Positions 13,276 through 25,902 of a stretch of DNA of 64,000 bases are shown piece after piece. The stretch covers positions 24,997,119 through 25,061,118 of the forward strand of contig JARWKL010000008.1 of the NCBI GenBank assembly GCA_029961685.1, read 5' to 3'. The notes under the pieces are model-generated. The model had not been told where the DNA came from and did not search any database. It was given only the letters and a program-made list of their open reading frames with translations. Position numbers and translations under genes: made by a program. Positions within the stretch are counted from its first letter, which is position 1. The number at the start of each line of letters is the position of its first letter. This DNA is from Aristolochia californica. Lineage: Eukaryota; Streptophyta; Magnoliopsida; Piperales; Aristolochiaceae.

Positions 13276-13679
13276 ATATGCATGCCAGAAACATGTTGAG
13301 GGTGCAAGTGACCTAATGATCCAAAAATTTCTAGGAGTAGAAAAAAGTAAATTCTCAAGTTAACGTGTGTTTGGATATTTACTAGAGCCAAACAACCCAC
13401 GCTTTGCCTATCCTTAAAAATCACAAATACTTTTTGGAATTATCTCTCTCAGCATTCTTGCATTTCCATTTTGGATGTTTAATTTTTTTTTCAGGTCCAA
13501 ACTTGAGTGTTCACTCTCCCATTTTTCTTGTAAACAAAAAAGATATAAGGCAAATAGAATGCAACAAAATGAAAATTTTAGAGTTCATGTTTGTAAAAAA
13601 AATTGAAAACTATAATACATGTAAGTGAAGAAAATTAATTCACGCACTAAAAATGAACTCCAAAGTTTTGTTATCCTTG

Positions 13680-15790
13680 TTTGGCAAATTCCTTTAGTAC
13701 AACCCCCAATAGCTTCGTGGAATTTTATGGAAAAAAGACTTATAACTGATCGTAACAGGTTTTAAATGTGGAGCATATGAAAGCCAGAAACATGTTGAGG
13801 ATGCAAGTGACCTAATGATCCAAAAATTTCAAGGTGTAGAGAAAATTAAATTCTCAAGTTAACGTGTGGTTGAAAATATACAGAAGCCAAACAACCCACT
13901 CTTTGCCTATCATTAAAAATCACAAATAATTTTTGGAATTATCTCACTCAGCATTTGTGCATTTCCATTTTGAATGTTCAAATTTTATTTCAGATTTAAC
14001 TTGAACTTTCACTCTCCCGTTTTTTCGTAAACAAAAACGGTATAAGGCAAAAAGATCGCAACAAAATAAAAATTTTAGAGTTATTGTATGCAATAAAATT
14101 TGAAAACTATAATAAATATAAGTGAAAAATATTATTTCACACACTAAAAATGAACTCCAAAGTTTTGTTATCCATGTTTGGGAAATTCCACTAGTACAAC
14201 GCCTAGTAGCTTGGTGGAATTTTATAGGAAAGAGACTTCTAACTGATCCTAACATGTTTTGAATGTGGTGGATATGCATGCCAGAAACATCTTGAGGATC
14301 CAAGTTATCTAATGATCCCAAAGTTTCAAGGAGTAGAGTAAATTAAATTCTCCAGTTAATGAGAGGTTGGATATTTGTCTGAGCCAAACAACCCACTCTT
14401 TGCCTATCCTTAAAAATCACATATACTTTTTGGAATTATCTCTCTAAGCATTTGTGCATTTCCATTTTGGATGTTCATATTTTTTTTCAGATCCAAACTT
14501 TAGTTTTCACAGTCCCATTTTTTTCGTAAACAAAAAAAATATAAGGCAAATAGATCTCAACAAAATGAAAATTTTAGAGTTTATGTATGCAAAAAAATTC
14601 TAAAACTATAATAAATGTAAGTGAAGAAAATTATATCATGCACAAAAAATGAACTCCATTGTTTTGTTCTCCATGTTTGGGAAATTCCACTAGTCCAACC
14701 CCTAATAGCTTGGTGGAATTTTATAGGAAAAAGAATTGTAACTAATCCTAACATGTTCTAAATGTGGTGGATAAGCGTGCCAGAAACATGTTTGGATGCA
14801 TGTGACCTAATGATCCAAAAATATGGAGTAAAAAAAATTAAATTCTCAAGTTAACATGTGGTTGGATTTTTACCAATGCCAGACAGTCCACTCTTTGCTT
14901 ATTCTAAAAAATCATAGATACTTTTTGGAATTATCTCTCTCAGCATTTGTCCATTTCCATGTTGGATGTTCAAAATTTTTTTTGGATGCAAACTTGAGTT
15001 TTCCCTCTCCCATTTTTCTCATAAACAAAAAAGATATAAGGCAAATTGATCACAATAAAATGAAAATTTTGGGCCTTATGTATGGGAAAAAATTTGAAAA
15101 CTATAATAAATGTACATGAAGAAAATTATTTCACGCACTAAAAATGAACTCCAAAGTTTTGTTATCCATGTTTGGGAAATTCCTTTCGTACAACCCCCAA
15201 TAGCTTGTTAGAATTTTATAGGAAAGAGTTATAATTGATCGTAACAGGTTTTAAATGTGGAGCATATGAATGCCAGAAACATGTTGAGGATGCAAGTGAC
15301 CTAATGATCCAAAAATTTCAACGAGTTGAGAAAATTAAATTCTCAAGTTAACGTCTGGTTGGATATTTACCAGAGCCAAACAACCCACTCTTTGCCTATC
15401 GTTAAAAATCACAAATACTTTTTGGAATTAACTCTCTCAGCAATTGAACATTTCCATTTTAGAAGTACAAATTTTTTTTCAGATCCAAACTTGAGTTTTC
15501 ACTCTCCCATTTTTCTTGTAAACAAAAAAGATATAAGGAAAATAGATCACAACAAAAAAAAAATTTTTAGAGTTTATGTATGAAAAAAATATTTAAAACA
15601 ATAATAAATGTAAGTGAAAAAAATTATTTCATGCTCTAAAAATGAACACCAAAGTTTTGTGATCCATGTTTGGGAAATTTCTTTAGTACAACCCCCAATA
15701 GCTTGGTGGAATTTTATAGGAAAGAGACTTATAACTGATCGTAACAGGTTTTAAATGTAGAGCATATGAATTCCAGAAACATGTTGAGGA
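13680..15790 (+). repeat. three monomers of a subtype with a changed inverted-repeat arm
   Basis: At about 13688, 15179 and 15676 the usual aaattccactag reads aaattcctttag, aaattcctttcg or aaatttctttag, followed by tacaacccccaatagctt. All three also share gatcgtaacaggtttt and agcatatgaa at the landmark (13773, 15262, 15762). The shared set of changes shows common descent. They are separated by three and one monomers, so the subtype was dispersed after it arose. Confidence 0.85.
14620..15265 (+). repeat. M-N module 5
   Basis: M variants: aaaattatatcatgcac near 14628, ttgtaactaatcc, and tttggatgcatgtgacc near 14782. N variants: ttaccaatgcc near 14871, T tract ending in ggatgc, ttttccctctccc and attttgggccttatg near 15065. 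Its tail joins the unusual acaacccccaat subtype rather than the usual agtgcaac tail, so the N monomer looks recombinant. Confidence 0.78.
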
Positions 15791-16109
15791 TGCAAGTGAC
15801 CTAATGATCAAAAAATTTCAAGGAATATAGAAAATTAAATTTTCAAGTTAACGTGTGGTTGGATATTTATCTGAGCCAAACAACCCACTCTTTGCCTATC
15901 ATTAAAAATCACAGATACTTTTTGGAATTATCTCTCTCAGCATTAGTGTATTTCCATTTTGGATGTTCAATTTTTTTTTTCAGATCCATACTTAAGTTTT
16001 CACTCTCCCATTTTTCTAGTAAACAAAAAAGAAATAAGGCAAATAGATCACAAAAAAATAAAATTTTTAGAGTTTATGTATGCAAAAAAAATTTAAAACT
16101 TTAATAAAT

Positions 16110-16765
16110 ATAAGTGAAGAAAATTATATCATGCACTAAAAATGAACTCCAAAGTTTTGTTCTCCATGTTTGGCCAATTCCACTAGTCCAACCCCTAGTA
16201 GCTTGGTGGAATTTTAAAGGAAAGAGACTTGTAACTAATCCTAACATGTTTTAAATGTGGTGGATATGTATGCCAGAAACATGTTGGGATGCATGTGACC
16301 TAATGATCCAAAAATTTCAAGGAGTAGAAAAAATTGTATACTCAAGTTAATGTGTGGTTGGATATTTTCCAATGTCAAACTACCCACTCTTTGCCTATTC
16401 TTAAAAATCACAGATACTTTTTGGAATTATCTCTCTGAGCATTTGTGCATTTCCATTTTGGATGTTCAAATTTTTTTTTGGATGCAAACTTGAGTTTTCC
16501 CTCTCCCATTTTTCTCGTAAACATAAAAGATAAAAGTAAAATAGATCACAACAAAATGAAAATTTTGGAGTTGATGTATGGAAAAAAATTTGAAAACTAT
16601 AATAAATGTAAGTGAAGAAAATTATTTCACACAATACAAATGAACTCCGAAGTTTTGTTATCCATGTTTGGGATATTCCACTAGTGCAACCCCTTATAGC
16701 TTGGTGGAATTTTATAGGAAAGAGACTTCTAACTGATCCTAACATGTTTAAAATTTGGTGGATAA
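16110..16765 (+). repeat. M-N module 6
   Basis: M variants: aaaattatatcatgcac near 16119, ttgtaactaatcc and gttgggatgcatgtgacc near 16282. N variants: ttccaatgtc near 16368, T tract ending in ggatgc, ttttccctctccc near 16495, attttggagttgatg near 16561 and agtgcaacccct near 16683. After this, M-type signals recur alone near 17780 and 18778, without an N partner. Confidence 0.8.
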
Positions 16766-19700
16766 GCATGCCAGAAACATGTTGAGGGTGCAAGTGATCT
16801 AATGATCCAAAAACTTCAAGGAGTAGAAAAAAGTAAATTCTCAAGTTAACGTGTGGTTGGATATTTACCAGAGCCAAACAACCCACTCTTTGCCTATCCT
16901 TAAAAATTTCAGAAACTTTTTGGAATTATCTCTCTTAGAATTTGAGCATTTCCATTTTGGATGTTCAAATATGTTTTTCAGATCCAAACTTGAGTTTTCA
17001 CTCTCCCATTTTTCTTGTGAACAAAAAAGAAGTAAGGCAAATAGAACGCAACAAAATGAAAATTTTAGAGTTCAGGTATGTCAAAAAAATTGAAAACTTT
17101 AATACATGTAAGTGAAGAAAATTATTTGACACACTAAAAATGAACTCCAAAGTTTTGTTATCCTTGTTTGGAAAATTCCACTAGTACAACCCCTAATAGC
17201 ATGGTGGAATTTTATAGCAAAGAGACTTGTAACTCATCCGAACATGTTTAAAATGTTGTGGATATGCATGCTACAAACATGTTGAGGATGCAGGTGACCT
17301 AATGATCCAAAAATTTCAAGGAGAAGAGAAAATTAAATTTCTCAAGTTACCGTGTGGTTGAATATTTACCAGAGCCAAACAACCCACTCTATGCCTATCC
17401 TTAAAATTCACAGATACTTTTGGAATTATCTCTCTTAGCATTTGAGCATTTCCATTTTGGATGTACAAATTTTTTTTCAGATCCAAACTTGGGTTTTCAC
17501 TCTCTCATTTTTCTTGTAAACTAAAAAGATATACGGCAAATATATCACAAAAAAAATGAAAATTTTAGAGTTTATGTATGCAAAAAAATTGGAAAACTAT
17601 TATAAATCTAAGTGAAGAAAATTATTTCATGCACTAAAAATGAACTTCAAAGTTTAGTTCTCCATGTTTGGGAAATTCCACTAGTCCAACCCCTAATAGC
17701 TTGGTGGAATTTTATAGGAAAGAGACTTCTAACTAATCCTAACATGTTTTAAATGTGTTGGATATGCATGCCAGAAATATGATGGGATGCATGTGACCTA
17801 ATGATCCAAAATTTTCAAGGAGTAGAAAAAAGTAAATTGTCAAGTTAACGTGTGGTTGGATATTTGCAAGAGCCAAGCAACCCACTCTATGCCTATCATT
17901 AAAAATCACAGATACTTTTCTGAATTATCTCTCTCAACATTTGTGCATTTCCATTTTTGATGTTCAAATTTTTTTTCAGAACCAAACTTGAGTTTTCACT
18001 CTCCAATTTTTCTCATAAACAAAAAAGATATATGGCAAATGGATCGCTACAAAATAAAAATTTTAGAGTTCATGCATGCAATAAAATTTGAAAACAATTA
18101 TAAATGTAAGTGAAAAAAATTATTTCACGCACTAAAAAGAAACTCCAAAGTTTTGATATCCATGTTTGGGAAATTCCACTAGTACAACCCCTAATAGCTT
18201 AGTGGAATTTTATAGGACAGAGACTTCTAACTGATCCTAACATCTTTTAAATGTGGTGGATATGCATGCCTGAAACATGTTGAGGATGCAGGTGACCTAA
18301 TGATCCAAAAATTTCAAGGAGTAGAATAAATTAAATTCTTCAGTTAATGTGAGGTTGGATATTTACCAGAGCCAAACAACCCACTCTATGCCTATCCTTA
18401 AAAATCACAGATACTTTTTGGAATTATCTCTCTCAGCATTTGTGCATTTCCATTTTGGATGTTCAAATATTTTTTCAAAACCAAACTTGAGATTTCACTC
18501 TCCCATTTTTCTCGTAAACAAAAAAGATATAAGGCAAATAGATCACAACAAAATGAAATTTTAAGAGTTTATGTCTGCAAAAAAAATTAATAATTATAAT
18601 AAATGTAAGTGAAGAAAATTATTTCAAGCACTAAAAATGAACTCCAAAGTTTTGTTCTCCAAGTTTGGGAAAATCCACTAGTCCAACCTCTAATAGCTTT
18701 GTGGAATTTTATAGGAAAGAGACTTGTAACTAATCCTAACATGTTTTAAATGTTGTAGATATGCATGCCAGAAACATGTTGGGATGCATGTGACCTAATG
18801 ATCCAAAACTTTCTAGGAGCAGAAAAAATTAAATTTTCAAGTTAACGTGTGGTTGGATATTTACTAGAGCCAAAGAACCCACTCTTTGCCTATCCTTAAA
18901 AATCACAGATACGTTTTAGAATTATCTCTCTCAGCATTTGGACATTTCCATTTTGGATGTTCAAATTTTTTTTTAGATCCAAACTTGAGTTTTCACTCTC
19001 CCATTTTTCTCGCAATTAAAAAAGATATATGGCAAATAGATCGCAACAAAATGAAAACTTTAGAGCTCATGTAAGGAAAAAAATATTAAAACTATAATAA
19101 ATGTAAGTGAAGAAAATTATTTCAGGCCCTAAAAATGAACTCCAATGTTTTGTTCTCCATGTTTGGGAAATTCCACTAGTACAACCCCTAATAGCTTGGT
19201 GGAATTTTATAGGAAAGAGACTTCAAACTGATCCTAACATGTTTTAAGTATGGTGGATATGCATGCCAGAAACATGTTGAGGATGCAAGTGACCTATTGA
19301 TCCAAAATTTTCAAGGAGTAGAAAAAATTAAATTCACAACCTAACGTGTGGTTCGATATTTACTAGAGCCAAACAACCCACTCTTTGCCTATCCTTAAAA
19401 ATCACGAATACTTTTTGGAATTATCTCTCTTAGCATTTGTGCATTTCCATTTTGGATGTTCAAATTTTTATCAGCTCCAAACTTGGGTTTTCACTCTCCC
19501 ATTTTCTCGTAAACAAAAACGATATAAGGCAAATAGATCACAACAAAATGAAAATTTTAGAGTTTATGTATGCAAAAAAAATTGAAAACTATAATAAATG
19601 TAAGTAAATAAAATTTTTTCTCGCACTAAAAATGAACTCCAAAGTTTTGTTATCCATGTTCAGAAAATTCCGCTAGTACAAGACGTAATAGCTTGGTGGA

Positions 19701-21129
19701 ATTTTATAGGAAAGAGACTTCTAACTGATCCTAACATGTTTTAAATGTGGTCGATATGCATGCCAGAAACATTTTGAGGATGCAAGTGACCTAATGAACC
19801 AAAAATTACAAGGAGTAGAAAAAATTAAATTCTCAAGTTAACATGTGGTCTGATATTTACCAGAGCCAAACAACCCACTCTTTGCCTATCCTTAAAAATC
19901 ACAGATACTTTTTGGAATTATCTCTCTCAGCATTTGTGCATTACAATTTTTGATGTTCAAATTTCTTTTCAGAACCAAACTTGAGTTTTCTCTCTCCCAT
20001 TTTTCTCGTCAACAAAAAAGAAATGAGGGAAATGGATCACAACAAAATGAAAATTTTAGAGTTTATGTATGGAAAACAATTTGAAAACTATATTAAATGT
20101 AAGTGAAGAAAATTATTTCAGGCACTAAAAATGAACTCCAAAGTTTTGTTATCCATGTTTAGGAAATTTCACTACTCCAACCGCTAATAGCTTGGTGGAA
20201 TTTTATAGGAAAGAGATTTCTAACTGATCCTAACATGTTAAAATGTGGTGGATATGCAAGCCAGAAACATGTTGAGGATGCAAGTTACCAAATGATCCAA
20301 AAAATTCAAGGTGTAGAAAAAATTAAATTCTCGAGTTAACGTGTGGCTGGATATTGACCAGAGCCGAAATACACACTCTTTGCCTATCCTTAAAAATCAC
20401 AGATACTTTTTGGAATTATCTCTCTCAGCATTTGGGCATTTCCGTTTTGGATGTTCAAATTTTTTTCAGATCCGAACTTGAGTTTTCACTCTCCCATTTT
20501 TCTCGTCAACAAAAAAGGGGTAAGGCAAATAGATCACAACATAAAGAACAATTTAGAGTTTTTGAATGCCAAAAAATTTGAAAAAATTAATAAATGTAAA
20601 GGAAGAAAAATATTTCACGCACTAAAAATAAACTCCAAAGTTTGGTTATCCATGTTTGGGAAATTCCGCTAGTACAAGACCAAATAGCATGGTGGAATTT
20701 TAAAGGAAATAGACTTCTAACTGATCCTAACATGTTTTAAATGTGGTAGATATGCATGCCAGAAACATGTTGAGAATGCAAGTGACATACTGATCCAAAA
20801 ATTTCAAGGAGTAGATAAAATTAAATTCTCAAGTTAACGTGTGTTTGGATAATTATTTGAGCCAAACAGCCCACTCTTTGCATATCCTTAAAAATCAAAG
20901 ATACTTTTTGGAATTACCTCTATCAGGATTTGTGCATCTCCATTTTGGATGTTCAAATTTTTTTTCAGATCCGAACTTGTGTTTTTACTCACCCATTTTT
21001 CTCATAAATAAAAAAGATATAAGGCAAATAGATTGCAACAAAATGAAAATTTTAGAGTTCATGTATGGAAATTTTTTTGAAAACTATAAGAAATTTAAGT
21101 GAAGAAAATTATATTATGCACTAAAAATG

Positions 21130-21150
21130 AACTCCAAACTAGTACAACCC
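21130..21150 (+). repeat. 28 bp deletion in front of the ACTAGT site
   Basis: aactccaaa joins directly to actagtacaacccc, losing gttttgttatcc and the left inverted-repeat arm. The landmark interval is 470 bp (20748 to 21218). Confidence 0.87.
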
Positions 21151-24109
21151 CTAATAGCTTGGTGGAATTTTATAGGTAAGAGACTTCTAACTGATCCTAT
21201 CATGTTTTAAATGTGGAGAATATGCATGCCAGAAATATGTTGAGGATGCAAGCGACTTAATGATCCAAAATTTTCAAGGAGTAGAAAAAAATAAATTCTT
21301 AAGCTAACGTGTGGTGTGATATTTACCAGAGCCAAACAACCCACTCTTTGCCTATCCTTAAAAATCACAAATACTTTTTGGAATTATCTCTCTCAGCATT
21401 TGTGCATTTTCATTTTGGATGTTCAAATTTTTTTTCAGATCCAAACTTGAGTTTTCTCTCTCCCATTTTTCTCGTGAACAAAAAAGATATAAGGGAAATG
21501 GATCACAACAAAATAAAAATTTTAGAGTTTATGAATGGAAAAAAATTTGAAAACTATAATAAATGTTAGTGAAGAAAATTATTTCAGGAACTAAAAATGA
21601 ACTCCAAAATTTGGTTATCCATGTTTAGGAAATTCCACTAGTCCAACCGCTAATTGCACGGTGAAATTTTATAGGAAAGCGACTTCTAACTGATCCTAAC
21701 ATGTTTTAAATGTGGTGGATATGCATGCCAGAAGCATATTGAGGAGGCAAGTTACCTAATGATCCATAAATTTCTAGTAGTAGAAAAAATTAAATTCTCA
21801 AGTTAAAGTGTGGTTGGATATTTTCCAGAGTCGAACAACACACTCTTTGGCTATCCTTAAAAATCACAGATACTTTTTGGAATTATCTCTCTCAGCATTT
21901 ATGCATTTCTGTTTCTGTTGTTCAAATTTTGTTTTAGATACGAACTTGGGTTTTCACTCTCCCATTTTTCTCGTTAACAAAAAAGATATAAGGCAAATAG
22001 ATCACAACAAAATGAAAATTTTAGACTTTTTGAATGCCAAAAAATTTGAAAACATTAATAAATGTAAGTGAAAAAAATTATTATACGCACTAAAAATGAA
22101 CTCCAAAGTTTTGTTTTCCATGTTTGGGAAATTCCACTAGTCCAACCCCTAATAGCTTGGTGGAATTTTATAGGAAAGGGACTTCTAACTGATCTTAACA
22201 TGTTTTAAATGTGGTGGATAAGCATGCAAGAAACATGTTGAGCATGCAAATGACCTAATGATCCAAAAATTTCAAGGAGTAGAAAAAATTAAATTCTCAA
22301 GTTAGCGTGTTGTTGGATATTTACCAGAGCCTAACAACCCACTCTTTGCCTATCATTAAAAATCTCAGATACTTTTTCGAATTATCTCTCTCAGCATATG
22401 TGCATTTCCATTTTGGATGTTCAAATTTTTTTAGATCCAAACTTGAGTTTTCACACACCCATTTTTCTCGTAACAAAAAAGATATAAGGCAAAGAGATCA
22501 CAAGTAAATGAAAATTTAAGTGTTTATGTATGCAAAAAAATTTGAAAAACTATAATAAATGTAAGAAGAAAATTATGTCACACACTAAAAATGAACTCCA
22601 AAGTTTTGTTAGCCATGTTTGGGAAATTCCACTAGTACAACCCCTCATAGCTTGGTGGAATTTTATAGGTAAGAGACTTCTAACTGATCCTATCATGTTT
22701 TAAATGTGGAGGATATGCATGCCAGAAATATGTTGAGGATGCAAGTGACCTAATGATCCAAAATTTTCAAGGAGTAGAAAAAATTAAATTCTTAAGCTAA
22801 CGTGTGGTGTGATATTTACCAAAGCCAAACAACCCACTCTTTGCCTATCCTTAAAATTCACAGATACTTTTTAGAATTATCTCTCTCAGCATTTGTGCAT
22901 TTCCATTTTGGATGTTCAATTTTTTTTTCAGATCCAAACTACACTTTTCACTCTCCCTTTTTTTTCGTAAAAAAAAAAAAGATTGAAGGCAAATAGGTCA
23001 CAACCAAATGAAAATTTTAGGGTTTATGTATATAAAAAAATTTGAAAACTATAATAAATATAACAGAAGAAAATTATTTCACGCACTAAAAATGAACTCC
23101 ATAGTTTTTGTTATCCATGTTTGGGAAATTCCACTCGTACAACCCCTATTAGCTTGGTGGAATTTTATAGGAAAGAAACTTCTAAGTGATCCTATCATGT
23201 TTTAAATGTGGTGGATATGCATGCCTGAAAATATGTTGAGGAAGGAAGTGACCTAATGATCCAAAAATTTCAAGGAGTACTAAAAATTAAATTCTCAACT
23301 TAACATGTGGTTGGATATTTACAAGAGCCAAACAACCCACTTTTTTCCTATCCTTAAAAATCAAAGGTACTTTTTGGAACTCAGCATTTGTGCATTTCCA
23401 TTTTGGATGTTCAAATTTTTTTTTTTCAAATCCGAACTTGAGTTTTCACTCTCCCATATTTTTCTTAAACAAAAAAGAATTCAGGTAAATAGATCACAAC
23501 TAAATGAAAATTTTAGATTTTATTTATGCAAAACAATTTGAAAAAAATAATAAATATAAGTGAAGAAAGTTATTTCACGCACTAAAAATGAACTCCAAAG
23601 TTTTGTAATCCATGTTTGGGGAAATTCCACTAGTACAACCCCTAATAGCTTGTTGGAATTTTATAGGAAAGAGACTTCTAACTGATCCTAACATGTTTGA
23701 AATGTGGTGGATATGAATGCCAGAAAACATGTTGAGGATGCAAGTGACCTAATGATCCAAAAATTTCTAGGAGTAAAAAAAAATTAAGTTCTCAAGTTAA
23801 CGTGTGGTAGGATATTATCAGAGCCAAACAAACAACTCTTTGCCTATCCTTAAAAATCATAGATACTTTTTGTAATTATCTCTCTCATCATTTGTGCATT
23901 TCAATTTTGGATGTTCAAATTTCTTTTCTGATCCAAACTTTAGTCTTCACCCACCCATTTTTCTTGTAAACAAAAAAGATATAAGGCAAAAAGATCACAA
24001 CAAAATGAAAATTTTAGAGTCTATGTATGCAAAAAAATTTGAAAACTATAATAAATTTAAGTGAAGAGAATTATTTCACGCACAAAAAATGAACTCCAAC
24101 GTTTTATTT

Positions 24110-24130
24110 TCCATGTTTTGGTAGTACAAC
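24110..24130 (+). repeat. deletion of about 13 bp removing the left inverted-repeat arm
   Basis: ccatgttttgg runs directly into tagtacaacccc, so gaaattccac is absent. This contributes to the short interval of 491 bp (23709 to 24200). Confidence 0.8.
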
Positions 24131-25884
24131 CCCTAATAGCTTGGTGGAATTTTTTAGCAAAGAGACTTCTAACTGATCCTAACATGTTTTAAATGTGGAG
24201 GATATGCAAGCCAGAAACATGTTGAGGATGAAAGTGACCTAATGATCCAAAAATTTCAAGGAGTAAAAAAAATTAAATTCTCAAGTTAACGTGTGGTTGG
24301 ATATTTACCATAATAAAACAACCCACTCTTTGCCTATCCTTAAAAATCACAGATAATTTTTGGAATTATCTCTGTTAGCATTTGTGCATTTCCATTTTGG
24401 ATGTCCTTATTTTTTTTTCAGATCTTAACTTGAGTTTTCACTCTCCCATTTTTCTAGTAAAAAAAAAAAAGTTATAAGGCAAATAGATCAAAACAAAATG
24501 AAAATTTTGGAGTTGATGTATGAAAAAAATTTTGAAAATTATAATAAATGTAAGTGAAGAAAATTATTTCATGCACTACAAATGAGCTCTAAAGATTTTT
24601 TATCTATGTTTGGGAAATTCCACTAGTACAACCACTTATAGCTTGGTGGAATTTTATAGGAAAGAGACTTCTAACTGATCCTAATATGTTTTAAATGTGG
24701 TGGATATGCATGCCAGAAACATGTTTAGGATGCAAGTGACCAATGATCCAAAAATTTCAAGGAGTAGAAAAAATTTAATTCTCTAGTTAACGCGTGGTTC
24801 GATATTTACCAGAGCCAAACAACCCACTCGTTGCCTATCCTTAAAAATCAAAGATACTTTTTGGAATTATCGCTCTCAGCATTTGTGTATTTCCATTTTG
24901 GATGTCCAAATTTTTTGTCAGATCCAAACTTGAGTTTTCACTCTCCCATTTTTATTGTAAGCAAAAAAGATATAAGGCAAATAGATCACAATAAAAAGAA
25001 AATTTTAGAGTTTATGTATGAAATTTTTTTTGAAAACTATAATAAATGTGTGTGAAGAAAATTCTTTCACACACTAAAAATGAACTCCAAAGTTTTCTTA
25101 TCCATGTTTGGGAAATTCCACTTGTACAGCCCCTAATAGCGTGGAGGAATTTTTTTGGAAATTGACTTCTAACTAATCCTAACATGTTATAAAAGTGGTG
25201 GATATGCATGCCAAAAACATGTTGAGGATGCAAGTGACCTAATGATCCAGAAATTTCAAGGAGTAGAAAAAGTTAAATTCTCAAGTTAACGTGTGGTTGG
25301 ATATTTACTAGAGCCTAACAACCCACTCTTTGCCTATCCTTAAAAATCATAGATACTTTTTGGAATTTTCTCTCTCAACATTTGTGCATTTCCATTTTGG
25401 ATGGTAAAATTTTTTTTCATATCCTAACTTGAGTTTTCACTCTCCCATTTTTCTCATAAACAAAAAACATATACGGCAAATCGATCACAACAAAAAGAAA
25501 ATTTTAGAGTTTATGTATGCAAAACAATTTGAAAAACTATAAAATATGTTAGTGAAGAAAATTATGCACGCACTAAAAATGAACTCCAAAGTTTTGTTAT
25601 CCATGTTTGGGAGATTCCACTAGTACAACCCCTAATAGCTTGGTGGAATTTTATAGAAAAGAGACTTCTAACTTATCCTAACATCTTTTAAATGTGGTGG
25701 ATATGCAAGGCAAAAACATGTTGAGGATGCAAGTGACCTAATGATCCAAAAATTTCAAGGAGTAGAATAAATTAAATTCTCAAAATAATGTGTGGTTGGA
25801 TATTTACCAGAGCTACACAACCCTCTCTTTGCCTATCCTTAAAAATCACAGATACTTTTTGGAATTATCTCTTTCAGCATTTGT

Positions 25885-25902
25885 GCATTTGTATTTTCAG
25901 AT
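25885..25902 (+). repeat. deletion of about 20 bp before the T tract
   Basis: tgtgcatttgtattttcag replaces the usual longer stretch through ggatgttcaaa and a T8 tract. The landmark interval is 479 bp (25699 to 26178). Confidence 0.82.

Larger units (their letters stand above)
6650..20340 (+). repeat. region 2: disordered subtypes with recurring M-N module
   Basis: Landmarks at 6821, 7298, 7798, 8295, 8795, 9292, 9791, 10290, 10785, 11283, 11783, 12278, 12778, 13274, 13773, 14270, 14769, 15262, 15762, 16262, 16760, 17260, 17760, 18258, 18758, 19255, 19752 and 20250. Type A-like monomers (ctataatacatg or aatacatg) persist near 8136, 13613 and 17101, with a degenerate one near 11124, so the regular four-monomer spacing of region 1 stretches to 4, 6, 5 and 7 monomers. 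Between them lie six M-N pairs, listed separately, and three monomers with a changed inverted-repeat arm. No gene is present. Confidence 0.88.

Noticed and set aside
9931..16886. Minus-strand open frames of up to 161 codons, mostly in the left third of the window
   Set aside because: They overlap the plus-strand frames on the same satellite sequence, recur once per monomer, and vary in length with A-run indels. Both strands being open at once fits base composition, not genes.
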